A stretch of 64,000 nt of DNA from the NCBI GenBank assembly GCA_030761205.1, contig JAULJL010000025.1, positions 9,677,501 through 9,741,500 of the forward strand, in the 5' to 3' direction. This document shows, piece by piece, positions 22,710-34,607 of the stretch; the stretch's first letter is position 1, and each line of letters starts with the position of its first letter. The stretch is from Fremontodendron californicum. Its lineage: Eukaryota > Streptophyta > Magnoliopsida > Malvales > Malvaceae. The translations under genes were made by a program, and so were the position numbers. The notes beneath the pieces were generated by a model. That model was not told the DNA's origin and did not search any database. It worked only from the letters and a program-made list of their open reading frames with translations.

Positions 22710-25558
22710 GTGACCATTGTTCTCAGTGTAGCATGCCAATCAAGGGCAATTCTGAACCTTTATTTAAATTCTGTTCATGTTTCAATTTGTTGAAATAAAT
22801 GAACTTTAAATTGCAAACATCTTACATCATATCTCATTTGAAAGAAAAAAACAACAATAAAAAGGGTTGAAAATAAAAATTAATACGGATAATTTTCCAT
22901 TTTGAAAATAAAAAATAAGTTCTTTGAAAAGTGAAATGAGTTTCGAAAGAATTGGTGATTATCATGAGGTATGGACTAAATCCTAGGAAACACCTTATCT
23001 CTACATGTACCTAGATCATAGACCAATTGAATAAAAACCACTCAAAAGCCCCAAAGAATGACCTTTATCAAGGCCGTGAGTAATGAAAATTTTGGAAAAT
23101 TCTTTCGTGGATTCCTTGAAAGTCAAGCAAACATGATAGTCCTCCAAAAGATCTAGATTTGGTAGTTTGATGCGTGTTAAAGTTATGCCATACTACAAAT
23201 CATAACAAAAACTCAAAGATTCAAAAAATCTCTCAAATCCCTTTGAAAGATTCCAAATGCCAAATCCGTAGGCCTTTTTTAAGACCCTTGATTTATGAGC
23301 GTCTGAACCAAAGAATGAACCAGAACACCTTTCTTTTCTTTCCCCATGTGTTGGAAATGAGCTTACTTAGCGAGAAGCTCAAAGATAAAACATGAGATGT
23401 TCCTTCACAACAAGATTCCCACAAACTAAAAGACCTTCACTTGAATGGCAAATCAAAATGAGGTATCATTTGTGGCTAGAGATGAATCACGCATGAATGT
23501 TTTTTGGAGCATGCACCAAAAAAAGAAGCACAAAAATTATGATATCATGCGCATGAGAATTTGAATGATTCCAAATGCAAAATGAAATTCTGATTATCTA
23601 TTCCTCCTGAAGATTGCTCTTCAATGAGAATATTCGTACTTGATATGATAAATGGCCATCTTTCACATCCCTTTCAAAAAAAAGAAAGAAATTATCCATA
23701 GTCACCCTTTTTGAGCCTAAGGAAGTTTTTTTCTTTATACCTTGATCAAGGATCACCCTCTACACTAGGGGGCAAATGCGAGAAAGGATTTTTTTCAAAG
23801 ATCATGGTGAAATGAGTCCCTGCTTGAAGATAGAAACAAAACAAATTGAACTCCCAAATAAGTACGAGTCACCCTGTCAAAATAGAGATGCAAAAGAAAA
23901 AAAAAGAATGTAAAAAAAGATGGTGAGTTGAAAGCCAAGAACAAAAAAGAAGAATGTAGAAAAGATGGCCAGCTGAAAGCCAAGAACAAAACAAAAAGCA
24001 AGAAAGAAACAAAATGTGCAAAGAATGGCAAAGTGAAAGCCAAGAACAAAGAAGAAAAGAAGCAAAAGTCAAAAGAAAGAAAGAGAAGTCTAGAAGGGAC
24101 AAATATTTCAAAGGGAATCCTTCTCAGGAAATGATCCTTGATCTGATTACCCTCAAACACATATTTTGAGCCTACTTATCCTTTCTTTCAGAACCTTAAA
24201 CCATGGCCTACGTTACGTGCTTTAAAAGTCCATTTTGATCAAGCATGGATATTTAACTTGAAGAGTTTTTCCTCAGATATTATCCCATCCCATCTCATCG
24301 AATTATCATTTCATTGTGGAAGAATTTAGAATTCTCAGATGCATGATGGAACAATAAAAAAAAAAAAGAGAAACAGTGAAGCTCTAGGGTGAGAACCCAA
24401 AAACGGGCAATCTAGAGCAGAACAAGAAGAAATTCTGATGCCACACATTGTATTGCCAAAGCCATCAGTTTGAGGAAATTTAAGGAGCATCAAGGAACTC
24501 CTAGACATACCAAAAGGACAGCCTTTTCTTTGGAATTGATTTTGAAAGCTAAACCCTTTTCCTCTTCCAAATTGACCTTCCAACATTGAATCTATCACGG
24601 CTAAGGTTAACACTTATCAAAATGCCATATTTAGGGATTGGAGGATTGCTGAGATATAATTGTACTTTAAAACTTTTCCGAAAAAATGTTTGGTTTCAAG
24701 GAATTCATGTTTTGAGAAAACTTACTCATGAGTTGAGACAAGAGGATATTCACCTTCTCCTCTTTGTCAAATTGAAAAACTTCCCTAGACAAATCCAGAC
24801 CTTATTCCATCAGCCCATTGACCTGGTTGCATTAAACTATTCAAATCACTCAAAAAAAATGAGGCTGATTTCCCATTTCACTTAGAAATGTCTCTAATGG
24901 TGATCACCAATTTTTGAAAGACTTCAATTTCACATGTTTTGGAAGAAATGAAATTGACATGACTTAGGAAGAACAAACTGAAATTGAGATGTGGATATGA
25001 TTTAGCAAAAAGTAAAGTTCATATTGTGCAAAGGCATGAAATTTTGAGTTTATGAAGTCTGACTCTGTGTTTTGGTTTTGACTAGGAAATCGGAAAGAAA
25101 GAATCTGCTGGGGCAAGGACAAATTGGGAATACGAAACCATGCGATTTCTTTGAACAAGATGATTTGGAAAATGCGGATGTGAGGCAGAGATCATTCCTC
25201 CAGTAGGACAAGATAGCAAGTAATGAGGAAACCTCGCCAGGACACAAAGAAAAAAGGAGATGATCAACTCTCTTAACATTTTTCTAATGTGAAATTATGT
25301 CATGCATCTCCATAAGCATTCATGCATCATATAATGAACATTTTGCATCTTTATAGGTTGCATTGGCTTTTGTATCAATACAATTGATCATTGTAGCCAT
25401 TTTACTCTACCTTGAACAATGTCTCTCAAGGTTTTTATCCCTACCAACCAATGACTGCAACTACACCAGAATTTACATCTGTCTATCAATCGAACACCCT
25501 TGGGAATAATCGAAGGGGGCATCAAAAGTGAAAAAGAAATCAGGATGACCCGATTCCT

Positions 25559-25810
25559 GTGACATACAGTGAGCTATTACCTCAACTCATCCAGAATCAC
25601 CTTGTGACACCCATGCAATTAGAGCCTCTGAAGCCCCCTTATCCGAGCTGGTATGATGCTAATGAGTGTTGTGGTTATCATTCTGGCAATCAAGGTCACT
25701 CAATAGAGAATTGCCCCTCTTTGAAGTACAAGGTCAGGGATCTCATCAAGACTGGTTCGATAAGTTTTGAAGATGGGAAAGCCAAGTGTCATAAGAAACA
25801 TGGTGCATGA
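25559..25810 (+). pseudogene. Gag C-terminal module 3 (zinc knuckle), best preserved
   Basis: Reads through TYSELLPQLIQNHLV, a PPYPSWYDANECCGYHSG segment and GHSIENC, then KYKVRDLI, ending at a stop at 25808. All knuckle ligands are present. No capsid module precedes it: the 2.8 kb upstream is non-coding. It therefore represents a duplicated C-terminal fragment, and there is no good ATG. Confidence 0.65.
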
Positions 25811-28229
25811 TAATATTAGGTTTTTTTACACATGTAGTTCTATACACTGTGATGATGAAAGCACTTGTATCATGTTAACATCTACATGAATTAAATGAAT
25901 TTTGAATTTTAAATGCTTTGTGTTTGTTGTGTTTTAACAATAATTTGAATTTGCAAAAACAAGCATTAAGGAATTTTTAATAATGGACAGTCTCGAGAAT
26001 ATTGTTGATCATTATTAAACATGATCCAACACCCTCCCCCCTCTTTTTTAGGCTTCTCTATGCCTAAACCTTGAATCAAGAACACTTGAAAGACTTAATG
26101 CTTCAAGGAATATGAATGATTGAACTTCACAAAAAAAAAAAAAAAAAACATTGTCATTGCAGAATAAGCAAGGATGTAAATCCTAGTCTAGGCTATGAAC
26201 AAAGGAACGAACTTTTCGAAAATTTTCAAATTCCTTGAAATTCAAACAAATGGGACATTCTTTCAAGAATCTAGATTTTGGTAATTTGATGTGTGTCAAG
26301 ATTTGAGGTAAAACCATTCATGACCTTTTCCAATGAAAATAAAACTTCAATTACCTAGACATCACTTCATGATTGACATCCTAGGGCACAATGGTTAAAC
26401 TAGATTTATCCCATGTCCTAAAGAAAACCTGTTTTTGGGTCATATTTTTCTTGTCTCTTCAAAGAACTTAGATTTGAAACTCAGCCTTTTCAAAATAGGC
26501 CTAGACTTGCTATGTTTCTCATTGATACAAATTTTCATGGTTAATCAAATTGGGGCATCATATGTGGAAATGATGGTTATATGGTGAAAAAGGATAGGAC
26601 TAACGCATGAATCAGTGGGGCATGCGACAAAAAAATGCGAAAAAAAGAAAAAAAAATTGATATCATGCATATGAGAATTCGGATGATTTCAAGTGCAAAA
26701 TGAAATTTTGATTATCTATTTCCCCTGAGGATTGCTTTTCAATGAGAATATTTGTGCTTGATATGAGAAATGGCTTTTTTTCATATCCCTTTCACAAGAA
26801 AAAATTATTATCCATAGTCACCCCTTTTGAGCCAAAAGAATTCTTTCTTCTTTGAACCCTGATCAAGGATCACCCTCTACACTTGAGGGCAAATGCGAGG
26901 AAAGATCTTTTAGAGAACATGGAGGAATGAATCCTAGCTCAAAGACAGATGCAAAGCCAATAGAGCCCCGAATAAATACGTGCTCACTCTGTCGAAAAAA
27001 AAAGGGGCAATATGAAAGAAAAAAATGTGAAAGACATGGCAAATTGAAAGTCAAGAACGAAGAAGAAAAGACGCAAAAGTCAAAAGGAATGAAAAGTCCA
27101 AAAGGGACAAATGCCTCAAAGAGAATCCTCCTTAAGAAATGATCCTTGATCTAATTACCCTCAAACACATATTTTGGGCCTATTTATCCTTTCTTTCTGA
27201 ACCCTGAGCCATGGCCTACATTACGTGCTTTAAAAGTCCATTTTGATCAAGCACGAGTATTTAATTTGAAAGGTTTTTCCTCAGATTTTATTCCATCTCA
27301 TCAAATTATCATTTCACTAAGGAAGAATTTAGAATTCTCAAGTGTATGGTAGAACCAAAAAAAAGAGAGAGAGAGAGAGAGAGAGAAATTGGAAAGAATG
27401 GGACTCTGGGGTGAAATCCCAAAAAATGGGCGGTCTAGAGTAAAATGGAAATTTTTGATGCCATCTATGAAAGTGCTGATACCACAAAAAGAGAAGGTCA
27501 TCTTAAAAAGTGGTCATCAAGGAACATCTAGGAATTCCTAAACCTCTTAAATTGACAGCTCTCATTCAGAGGATTGTCTTCAAAAAACTAAAACTTTTTT
27601 TCTCCAAGATTAAACTTTTCGATTTAAACATCCCGGCCAATCTTGACGCTTGTCAAAATGCCTTGATATGGAAACTAAAAGAATGTTGAATTTGTTTGGT
27701 TCTCAACGAATTCATGATTTATAAAACCTGTTTCATTTGTGAGCCTAGTAGGGATATACATTTCTGTCATGAAGTTTTCCTGGAAAAGCCAGAATCTTGT
27801 TATACCAAGCCTTGCCAATGCCAGTTAAAAAAAAAAAAAAAAAAAAAACCAGATTGACAATTGGAGAAATTTCTAATAATGATCATCAGTCTTCAAAAGA
27901 TTTGTACATCACACATTGTGGGGTTAATATTCTTTTGGTCAGAAGTTTTCAAAATGAGAAAACAAATAAAGATATTTTTTTGAAATAACCATTTTGATGT
28001 TGACATGAGACAAGGATTTTTCTAACCCAAAGGTATAGAACTGCCAGGATAGGTCCTGACTTCCAGATATGAGAAGAAGAAATAGAACCCAGTTCAGATC
28101 TCTGTTGATGGAAGTTTGAAAACTATTGGGGCAAAGAGAATAGCCAAAATGAGTTGAAGATATATTGAAGAGGAAAAATGAATTTGAAAGGCTAAGCCAA
28201 AGTCTAGAAAAACAACTGGGGCACACTCA

Positions 28230-28630
28230 TGAGCACTCATCTCTTTATCGAGCTTTTGCATCTGTACAATGTCGGCAAGCATTTGCATCATTCATGGGTA
28301 TTTGCATTGGCATTATTCCTAAAGCATCTGCATTTTACCTTTACATTTACATTCTTCATGGAATTTGCATTTGCGTCATCTCAAGCAATTGCATCATTTC
28401 TAGAATCATTGCATTTTCATTATTGTGTGGTAATAGCAGTTACACCATTCATAGACCAGTTACATGAACACAAATAGTAGGGGCATCTGCATCGTGAAAC
28501 ATGGGCATCAATCCAAGCCATTTGCATTTGCATCAAGAAGCATTTACATCAATCTGAGCACCATACATTTGCACCATGAAGCATGAGCACCTTGTTAAAG
28601 ACATGTGCATCTGCATCATTTCTCAAAGCT
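28230..28630. repeat. GCATTTGCATC word repeat
   Basis: Loose repeat of GCATTTGCATC, CATCAAGAAGCATTTGCATC and similar words. It also occurs at 15697-15860 and 29215-29370. It belongs to the 3' untranslated internal part of the gypsy family. Confidence 0.75.
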
Positions 28631-28639
28631 TTGGGTATA

Positions 28640-29930
28640 ATTTTCAACACGAATTTTAAAATGAGCAAACCTTCGGTGGTGATAGCTGAAGTTTCTGGAG
28701 GAGTTACCCAGAATTTTACAAATTTTAAATAGTGAGAAAATCTTCGGTGGTGATAGCCAAATCTTCCTCTGTGGAGATATCCAGGATTTTACAAATTTTA
28801 AAAGTGAACAAGTCTTCGGTGGTTATAGCTGAAGCCTCTGGTGAAGAAATCCAGGGTTTTATAATTTTGAACAATGAGAAATCTTCTTATGGATGAGTTA
28901 CCCAGAATTTTACAATGAGAAAACCTTTGGGGGTGATAGCCGAAGCGTCTGGAGGAGTTACCCAGAATTTTACAATGAGCAAACCTTTGGTGGTGATAGC
29001 CAAAGTTTTCGGAGGGGATATCCAGAATTTTACAAATTTTAAAATTGAATAAGTCTTCGGTTGTGATAGCTGAAGCCTCTGGTGGAGATATCTAGGGTTT
29101 TTGACCAATGATAAATCTTCCTCTGTGGAGATATCCAGGGTTTTACAGTTTTGAAAATGAGCAAGTCTTTGGTGGTGATAGCCGAAGCTTCTAGAGGAGA
29201 TACCCATAATTCTATTCAACATCTGCATCTACATCAAGAAGCATTTGCATCAATCTAAGTTATTTGAATCTGCATCAAGAAAATTTGCACCAGTCTAAGT
29301 CATTTGCATCTACATCAAGAAGCATTTGCATCAACTAAAGACATTTGCATTTGCATCATCTCTTAAAGCTTTCAGGTATAATCGAACTCGTTCTGCTTCT
29401 CAAATGAGTCGAGTCCCGAGATCACCATCGAGGTACTTTCTTTTATTTTGAACTTGCCGAACCCAGAATTTTAACACGTTTTAAAAAAAAAAAAAAACAA
29501 ACAAGTCTTTGGTGGTGATAGCTGAAGTTTCTGGAGGTGATACCTAGAATTTTTACAAATTTTAAACAGTGAGAAATCTTCGGTAGTGATAGCTGAAGCT
29601 TCTGGAGGTGGAACCCAGAATTTTTACAAATTTTAACCAGTGAGAAAGTCTTCGGAAGTGATAGCTGAAGCTTCTGGAGGAGATACCCATAATTTTACAA
29701 ATTTTAAACAGTGAGAAAGTCTTTGGTAGTGATAGCCGAAGCCTCTGTGGAGATATCCAGAGTTTAAATTTTTTTGAAAAGGGAGAAAGTCTTTGGTAGT
29801 GATAGCCGAAGCCTCTGTGGAGATATCAAGAGATTTAAAATTTTTGAAAAGGAAAAAAAGTCTTTGGTGGTGATAGCCGAAGCTTCTGGAGGAGATACCC
29901 AGAATTTTAAACATAGCTGAGAACAAGACA
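28640..29930. repeat. About 60-70-bp tandem repeat array (TCTTCGGTGGTGATAGC)
   Basis: About 17 units with CTTCGGTGGTGATAGC, GAAGCTTCTGGAGGAGATA and CCCAGAATTTTACAAATTTT, split in two blocks (28640-29220 and 29490-29930) by GCATTTGCATC words and a GAGTCGAGTCCCGAGATCA segment. It is followed by the GGTTGAGCCTTGATTAGTC anchor, an A-rich spacer and the polypurine tract. Confidence 0.85.
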
Positions 29931-30236
29931 GGTTAAGACCCCGAGACCATCGTCGAGGTCATTTCTTTTCTTACAAATCGAATTCGTTTCCTTAAGACGG
30001 GTTGAGCCTTGATTAGTCAGGGAATTTAATTTAAGGACAAAATCTTCAGTTTACAGCTTTTTCAAAAAAAAAAATGAAAAAAGAAAAAAAATGAAAAAAT
30101 GAAAAATAAAAAATAAAAAAAAAAAAAAAGAAAAAAGAAAAAGAAAACCCTTTTCCCTTTCCTTCACATGTGACTTCATTAACCGTACAAAATTAGTGTT
30201 GGTTTATCTTTGCCTGATTCCTGATTCTCAGCAATA

Positions 30237-30252
30237 GCCAAAGAGGGGCAGC
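30237..30252 (+). promoter_or_regulatory. Polypurine tract before LTR-F
   Basis: GCCAAAGAGGGGCAGC lies directly before TGTAGACACC, matching the tract at 17202-17215. It defines LTR-F as the 3' LTR of the gag-only element. Confidence 0.75.
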
Positions 30253-33200
30253 TGTAGACACCTAATTTTGTCCGGACCACTAAAACAGGTATGTTTTCTT
30301 CCTAAATTGATGTTTCAAAATGTAAAAAGACTTTTTTTTCATCCTGCAAGTGGTACTCTGAGACTTAGTTTAAGAGGGTCAGCATAAAAAGTCAAACTCA
30401 AAAAAAAAAGTCAAACTTGAAAAAAGTCAACCTCGAAAAGTAACCCCAAAAAAAGTCAACTACTAAAAAAGTCAATCCACTTTCAAAATCAAGATTTGAA
30501 GTTCAATTGAAAAATGGTGAAAGAATTTTGATAATCCGAGGTCTACATTGAAAGATATGGAGTTCGAAAGTTGGATTATGCAGATTCAGTAGAAAGGAAA
30601 CCCTAATCCGAGAAATTTGGGGAAAGGTGCTTAAACGATCGAATTGGTCAAAATTGAAGGTTCCAAATGAAATATAAACACTGACTACGGGTGATGGAGA
30701 AGCCACTTGAAAGAAAAATTGAAAGAAAAGTCAATCCGGGAGAAAACTGAGAATTAGGGTTTTTTTGTGGATTTCGGTGAAATCGAGAAGAATTACCAAA
30801 ATGGTCCGAATTGGTAAGAACAAAGCCCCAATGGATGAGGAATGGTTTAAAAGGGATAGCCCAAGGCTCAGCTTGAAGAAAATCTGAAAATCGGACTTGT
30901 TTTGAGCAAAACCGGGTTTCGAAGACAAAAGGGCAAAATTGGAAAATTTGGGAAAAATAGCAAATGGACTCTGAAATTTCTAAAATTTTTTAAATATCAT
31001 TTTTAAATTATTTGGAAGATATTGGCGAAATAAAATCTTGATTCGGAGTTCGTTTGCAAAATGGCCAAATCTCGGGTCTCTTATGTAAAAATTCAAGAAG
31101 AAAAATCCTAGAAAAATAGCAAATGGACTCCAAAAATTCTGAAATTTTTCAAATCTCATTTTTAAATTATTTGGAAGATATTGGAGAAACAAAATCTTGA
31201 TTCGGAGTTCGTTTGCAAAATGGCTAAATCCCGAGCCTCCTATGTAGTAATTCAAGCAGATAAATCCTGAAAAAATACCAAATGAGTTCTAAAAATTATG
31301 AAAACTTCCAGATCACACTTTTAAATTATTTGGAATAGATTGGTGATGAAAAATCTTGATTTGGAGCTCGTTTAAAAAATGGTAAAGTGTGGGGGCATAA
31401 AAGGGCATTTTTGGAAGAAAAAATCCAAATAAATAGCAAACGGACTCGGAAAATTTTGAAAATTTCCAGAATTCAATATTTTATTATTTTGAAATTATTA
31501 AAAAAATAAAATTTGAATTTGGAGCCCGTTTGCCATTTATTTGCATCCGGGGGGCAAAACGGTCATTTCACCCAAGCAACCGAAAAGGGCTTCTTTTGGC
31601 CTTTCAAAAAAATTAGTTTTGGGCTGGAAAAGAGAATGCTGGCCTGCCAAGGCCCAAAGGAAGGAGGAAGCTTCTGATTTTTCAATCAAATGGCCAAGAA
31701 TTAAAAGTTAGTTAGAGATTTTTTTTATCAAGCCATTATGATTAAGCCACGTAGGCCAAGGGAGAGTGTCAACATTATTCTCGAACAGCTGTAATTATGG
31801 ACAGCTGATATGCTAATCTAAGGGTGATAATTTCATGATTTTTCACCTTGAATCACTAGCCCTTTGATGGAAATTGGTGGGAACAAAATGACAACATCCT
31901 AGCTCATTTTAGGGGGGTTTGGCCAGCACTAAGGGGGGATCCAGATTTTTCATTTTGAGACTTCATTTTTTGAGATTTCTTCTTGTTTTTCTTAGTTTTT
32001 CTTTCCTTGGTTGAAAGCAAAAAGAAATAGTTTAGAAAAGAAAGGAAATGAAATGAAAGTTTGAAGAGATAAAGCTTGAAATATAGCTTCTTGAGGTTGC
32101 TTTTAGCACCAACTCTTGCACTTTCTTGATTTTCCATTCTTTTTTTTTGTTATTTTGATTATTATTTGGTGAGTTTTCATTTTAAATAAAGGTTTTTTTT
32201 CTATGTTCTTCTTAAGTTCTTTCTTCATCTCTTTCTTAAATAATTTTTACAAATTTTTTTCTTATTTTTTCTTTAATGGCCTATATTTTTTTTATTATTG
32301 TTGCTGTTTTTGTTTGATTTCTCATATTATTTATGTTATTTTCTTTAGTCTTGATGCTTTAAGTGTTCTTCTACTTCATATACTTGAAGCATGTTTAATT
32401 TGGTTGCTTGTTTGTTGTCATTTATGAGTTTATTATCATATTCTTGCATTTTCAATTTTCTGTTTTCATAATGTTTAAATTTGTTGATGTTTTATATTTA
32501 GTATATCAAGTGTTTGTGAAAATGCTTGTGGGTATCTCTACCTTGTGTTTACATGATTTGAGTGTTATGTTTTAGTTGAGCATGTTAGTATATCAAGTGT
32601 TTGTGAAAATGCTTGTTATTTTTAGTATCTCTACTTTGTGTTTGCATGATTTGAGTGTTATATTTTAGTTGAGCATGTTAGCATATCAAGTGTTTGTGAA
32701 AATGCCATGCTTGTTGGAGCTTGAGGCCATTTGGCTACTCCATGTGTTTTACATTGTATGTGCATTTTTGCCATGTTAGTTGGTAGGTTTTGCATTTGCA
32801 TGACATTTGATTGAGTATTTAGTTTAAGTATACCAAGTGTTTGTGAAAATGCCATACTTGTTTGGAACCATAGGCCATTCGGCTACTCCTTGTATTCTAG
32901 CGTTATGTGTGCATTTTTGCTATGTTAGTTGATAGGTTGGCATTTGCATGATATTTGGTTGAGTTTTTGGTTTAAGCATGCCTTGTGTTTGTGTTATTGC
33001 CATGCATGTTTTAGTTATTAGGTGTGGTTTATTTTGCCATGCATGTCCATGCATTTTAGACGTAGGTTGCATTAAATGCCATGCAAGTTCATTTAGATCT
33101 AGGTCACTATATTGATGCCATGCATTTTTTTTATGACATTTAGGTTTAAAATCATGCATTTCATGCATCATATTTTCTTTATTTTTCATGCATTTCATGT

Positions 33201-34395
33201 CCATACCACTTGACTAATGACTTAAGCCAATTAATGGATCAAAGTCATGCTCTTTTGAGCACACTTGGGGAAAATTAAGGTTTGTCAAATTGATTATTCT
33301 ACCTTTGTGATTTTTTTTACTTAGCCAATTTTTGTCTAACTTTTAAAAAGTCCTAGCTACTGTTTGTGAGTCATTTTTTGAGTCTTAAATATTTTTACTT
33401 TGATTTTTAAATGATTTTATCAAAGGCAAAAATGTATTTTGGCAAAACAGTTTTTTCACCCAGTACTCGTACTTTCCCGATTTTTTTGGGCATTCATCTT
33501 TAATCAGAAAATTAATCTGATTTTGTCCCATGTAGTTTTACATGTCCTGAGTCTCCAGTATGTTTTTTAGATTTTTTTGAATTTTTAAAAATAGGATAAA
33601 AAATCGTGGCTTAAAACTGGACAGTGGAGTCAAAATTGAATTTGAAGGAAAATCATTTTTCTGTTTTGGTTAAGTTACTTAGAGGGGGCTGATTAGGAAG
33701 GTTAGCTACTGACTTAGGGTAGTTTCTAAGCCTTTTTAAACTCTAAAAATGATTTTTTAAGTCTCGGGTTAAGGGTGGTCAAGTCCGTTATTTTAAACTT
33801 AGGAAATTAGAACCATTTTAAAAAGGGTTTAGCCCAGTTTTTATTTTTAATCTAAGCTTTTCAAAATTGTTTTCAAACAATCACAAAGTACTTTGATTTT
33901 AGAATATTTAATTTGATATATTTTTCTAAGGTAGCCGGATATCTTTTTAGATATACGGATTTCCTTAATTAAAGGAAAAAATACATTTTCATGCATTGCA
34001 TTTTCCATATTCATGCATTTTATATAATATGTGATTTTTGCTATGATAATTTCTATGATATTGTTATGATTTTGAGTTATGTTATATTGTTTATTATATG
34101 ATTTGGAATATTTCATGATATCCTATGCTTTTTATTTAGTTATTTTTGTCATATTATTTAGCATATACTATGTTCATGCATTATTATTTTCATTTTTATT
34201 TTCATGCATATTATATGATAGTATTATTTTATATTTTATGTCATTTAAATTATATGCCATATCATTCATATTTGTCATGTCATTTAAATTATTTCATCTC
34301 ATATAGAATATATTATGTTACCTAGGTCATTTCATGTAGAATATATTATGTTACCTAGGTCATTTCATTTAGGCTATATATTATGTCATTTAGGA
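30253..34395 (+). mobile_element. LTR-F: long 3' LTR of the gag-only gypsy element, end lost
   Basis: Begins TGTAGACACC after the polypurine tract and runs 4.1 kb. Its first 3.5 kb matches LTR-B in reverse orientation, and its last 1 kb matches LTR-A in direct orientation. It stops in ATGTCATTTAGG units near 34395, about 700 bp short of the GGTTGCGACA end seen in LTR-A, so a full LTR of this family would be about 4.8-4.9 kb, in the range of Ogre-like elements. A short tandem repeat with ATTATGTTACCTAGGTCATT lies at 34305-34380. No coding region is seen. Confidence 0.75.
30960..31540. repeat. Tandem repeat of about 145 bp inside LTR-F
   Basis: Four diverged units, each with AAATAGCAAATGGACTC, TTTAAATTATTTGGAAGATA and AAAATCTTGATTCGGAG. 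Inverted counterparts lie in LTR-B at about 4130-4680. It is comparable in position to the 133-bp repeats of LTR-C. Confidence 0.75.
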
Positions 34396-34607
34396 TCTGA
34401 TTTAATCCCAATCCGACTCGTCAAATTGACAAATCTAATTTGTACTAACAAATTATCTGTTTTAACGTAAAAAAAATTGTTAGATTATTGTTTGTATTAT
34501 TTGTAATCTCTAACTTGTGTAAAGACAATTCCATATACCCATAAAAAGATTTTAGTAACTTCACTAGAATTCTTCACCACTCAGCTGGAGATTTTTTTTA
34601 ATATTTA
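34396..34607. other. Spacer between LTR-F and Helitron
   Basis: AT-rich, with no gene or clear repeat. It contains ACTAGAATTCTTCACCACTC (34563-34582), which faintly resembles a Helitron 3' end but lacks a convincing hairpin. Confidence 0.4.

Larger units (their letters stand above)
22443..28230 (+). repeat. Two diverged head-to-tail copies of a roughly 3-kb gag-derived segment
   Basis: Copy 1 is about 22443-25550 and copy 2 about 25555-28230. Matching landmarks are offset by about 3.0-3.1 kb: zinc-knuckle module (22540/25640), GATCAAGGATCACCCTCTAC (23744/26862), a lysine-rich stretch (23928-24134/26990-27142), CTCAAACACATATTTTG (24150/27158), and an A-rich run after ATGGTAGAACC or its equivalent (24345/27350). 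Divergence is high, so the duplication is old. Most of each copy is non-coding in its present form. Confidence 0.65.
20311..30252 (+). mobile_element. Internal region of a non-autonomous, gag-only gypsy element
   Basis: Lies between truncated LTR-E and the polypurine tract of LTR-F. It holds three gag zinc-knuckle modules and one capsid module, all broken, two diverged copies of a roughly 3-kb segment, and tandem arrays near the 3' end. I saw no protease, reverse transcriptase, RNase H or integrase motif in any frame. The gag type (capsid with KFEKYDG and CPETHL, knuckle CxYHxGxxGHSIExC) matches the Tat/Ogre-like branch of plant Ty3/gypsy. Replication would have needed proteins in trans. Confidence 0.65.

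Noticed and set aside
23795..24160. Phe/Leu-rich minus-strand frame that looks like a membrane protein
   Set aside because: It is the complement of an A/G-rich lysine-coding stretch; hydrophobicity is a by-product.
28640..29930. Regularly spaced repeats considered as a CRISPR-like array
   Set aside because: Units are contiguous with no unique spacers, in a plant retroelement. It is a minisatellite.
34561..34607. ACTAGAATTCTTCACCACTC as an extra Helitron 3' end
   Set aside because: No adequate hairpin; only a CTAG word and a weak CCA/TGG pairing.
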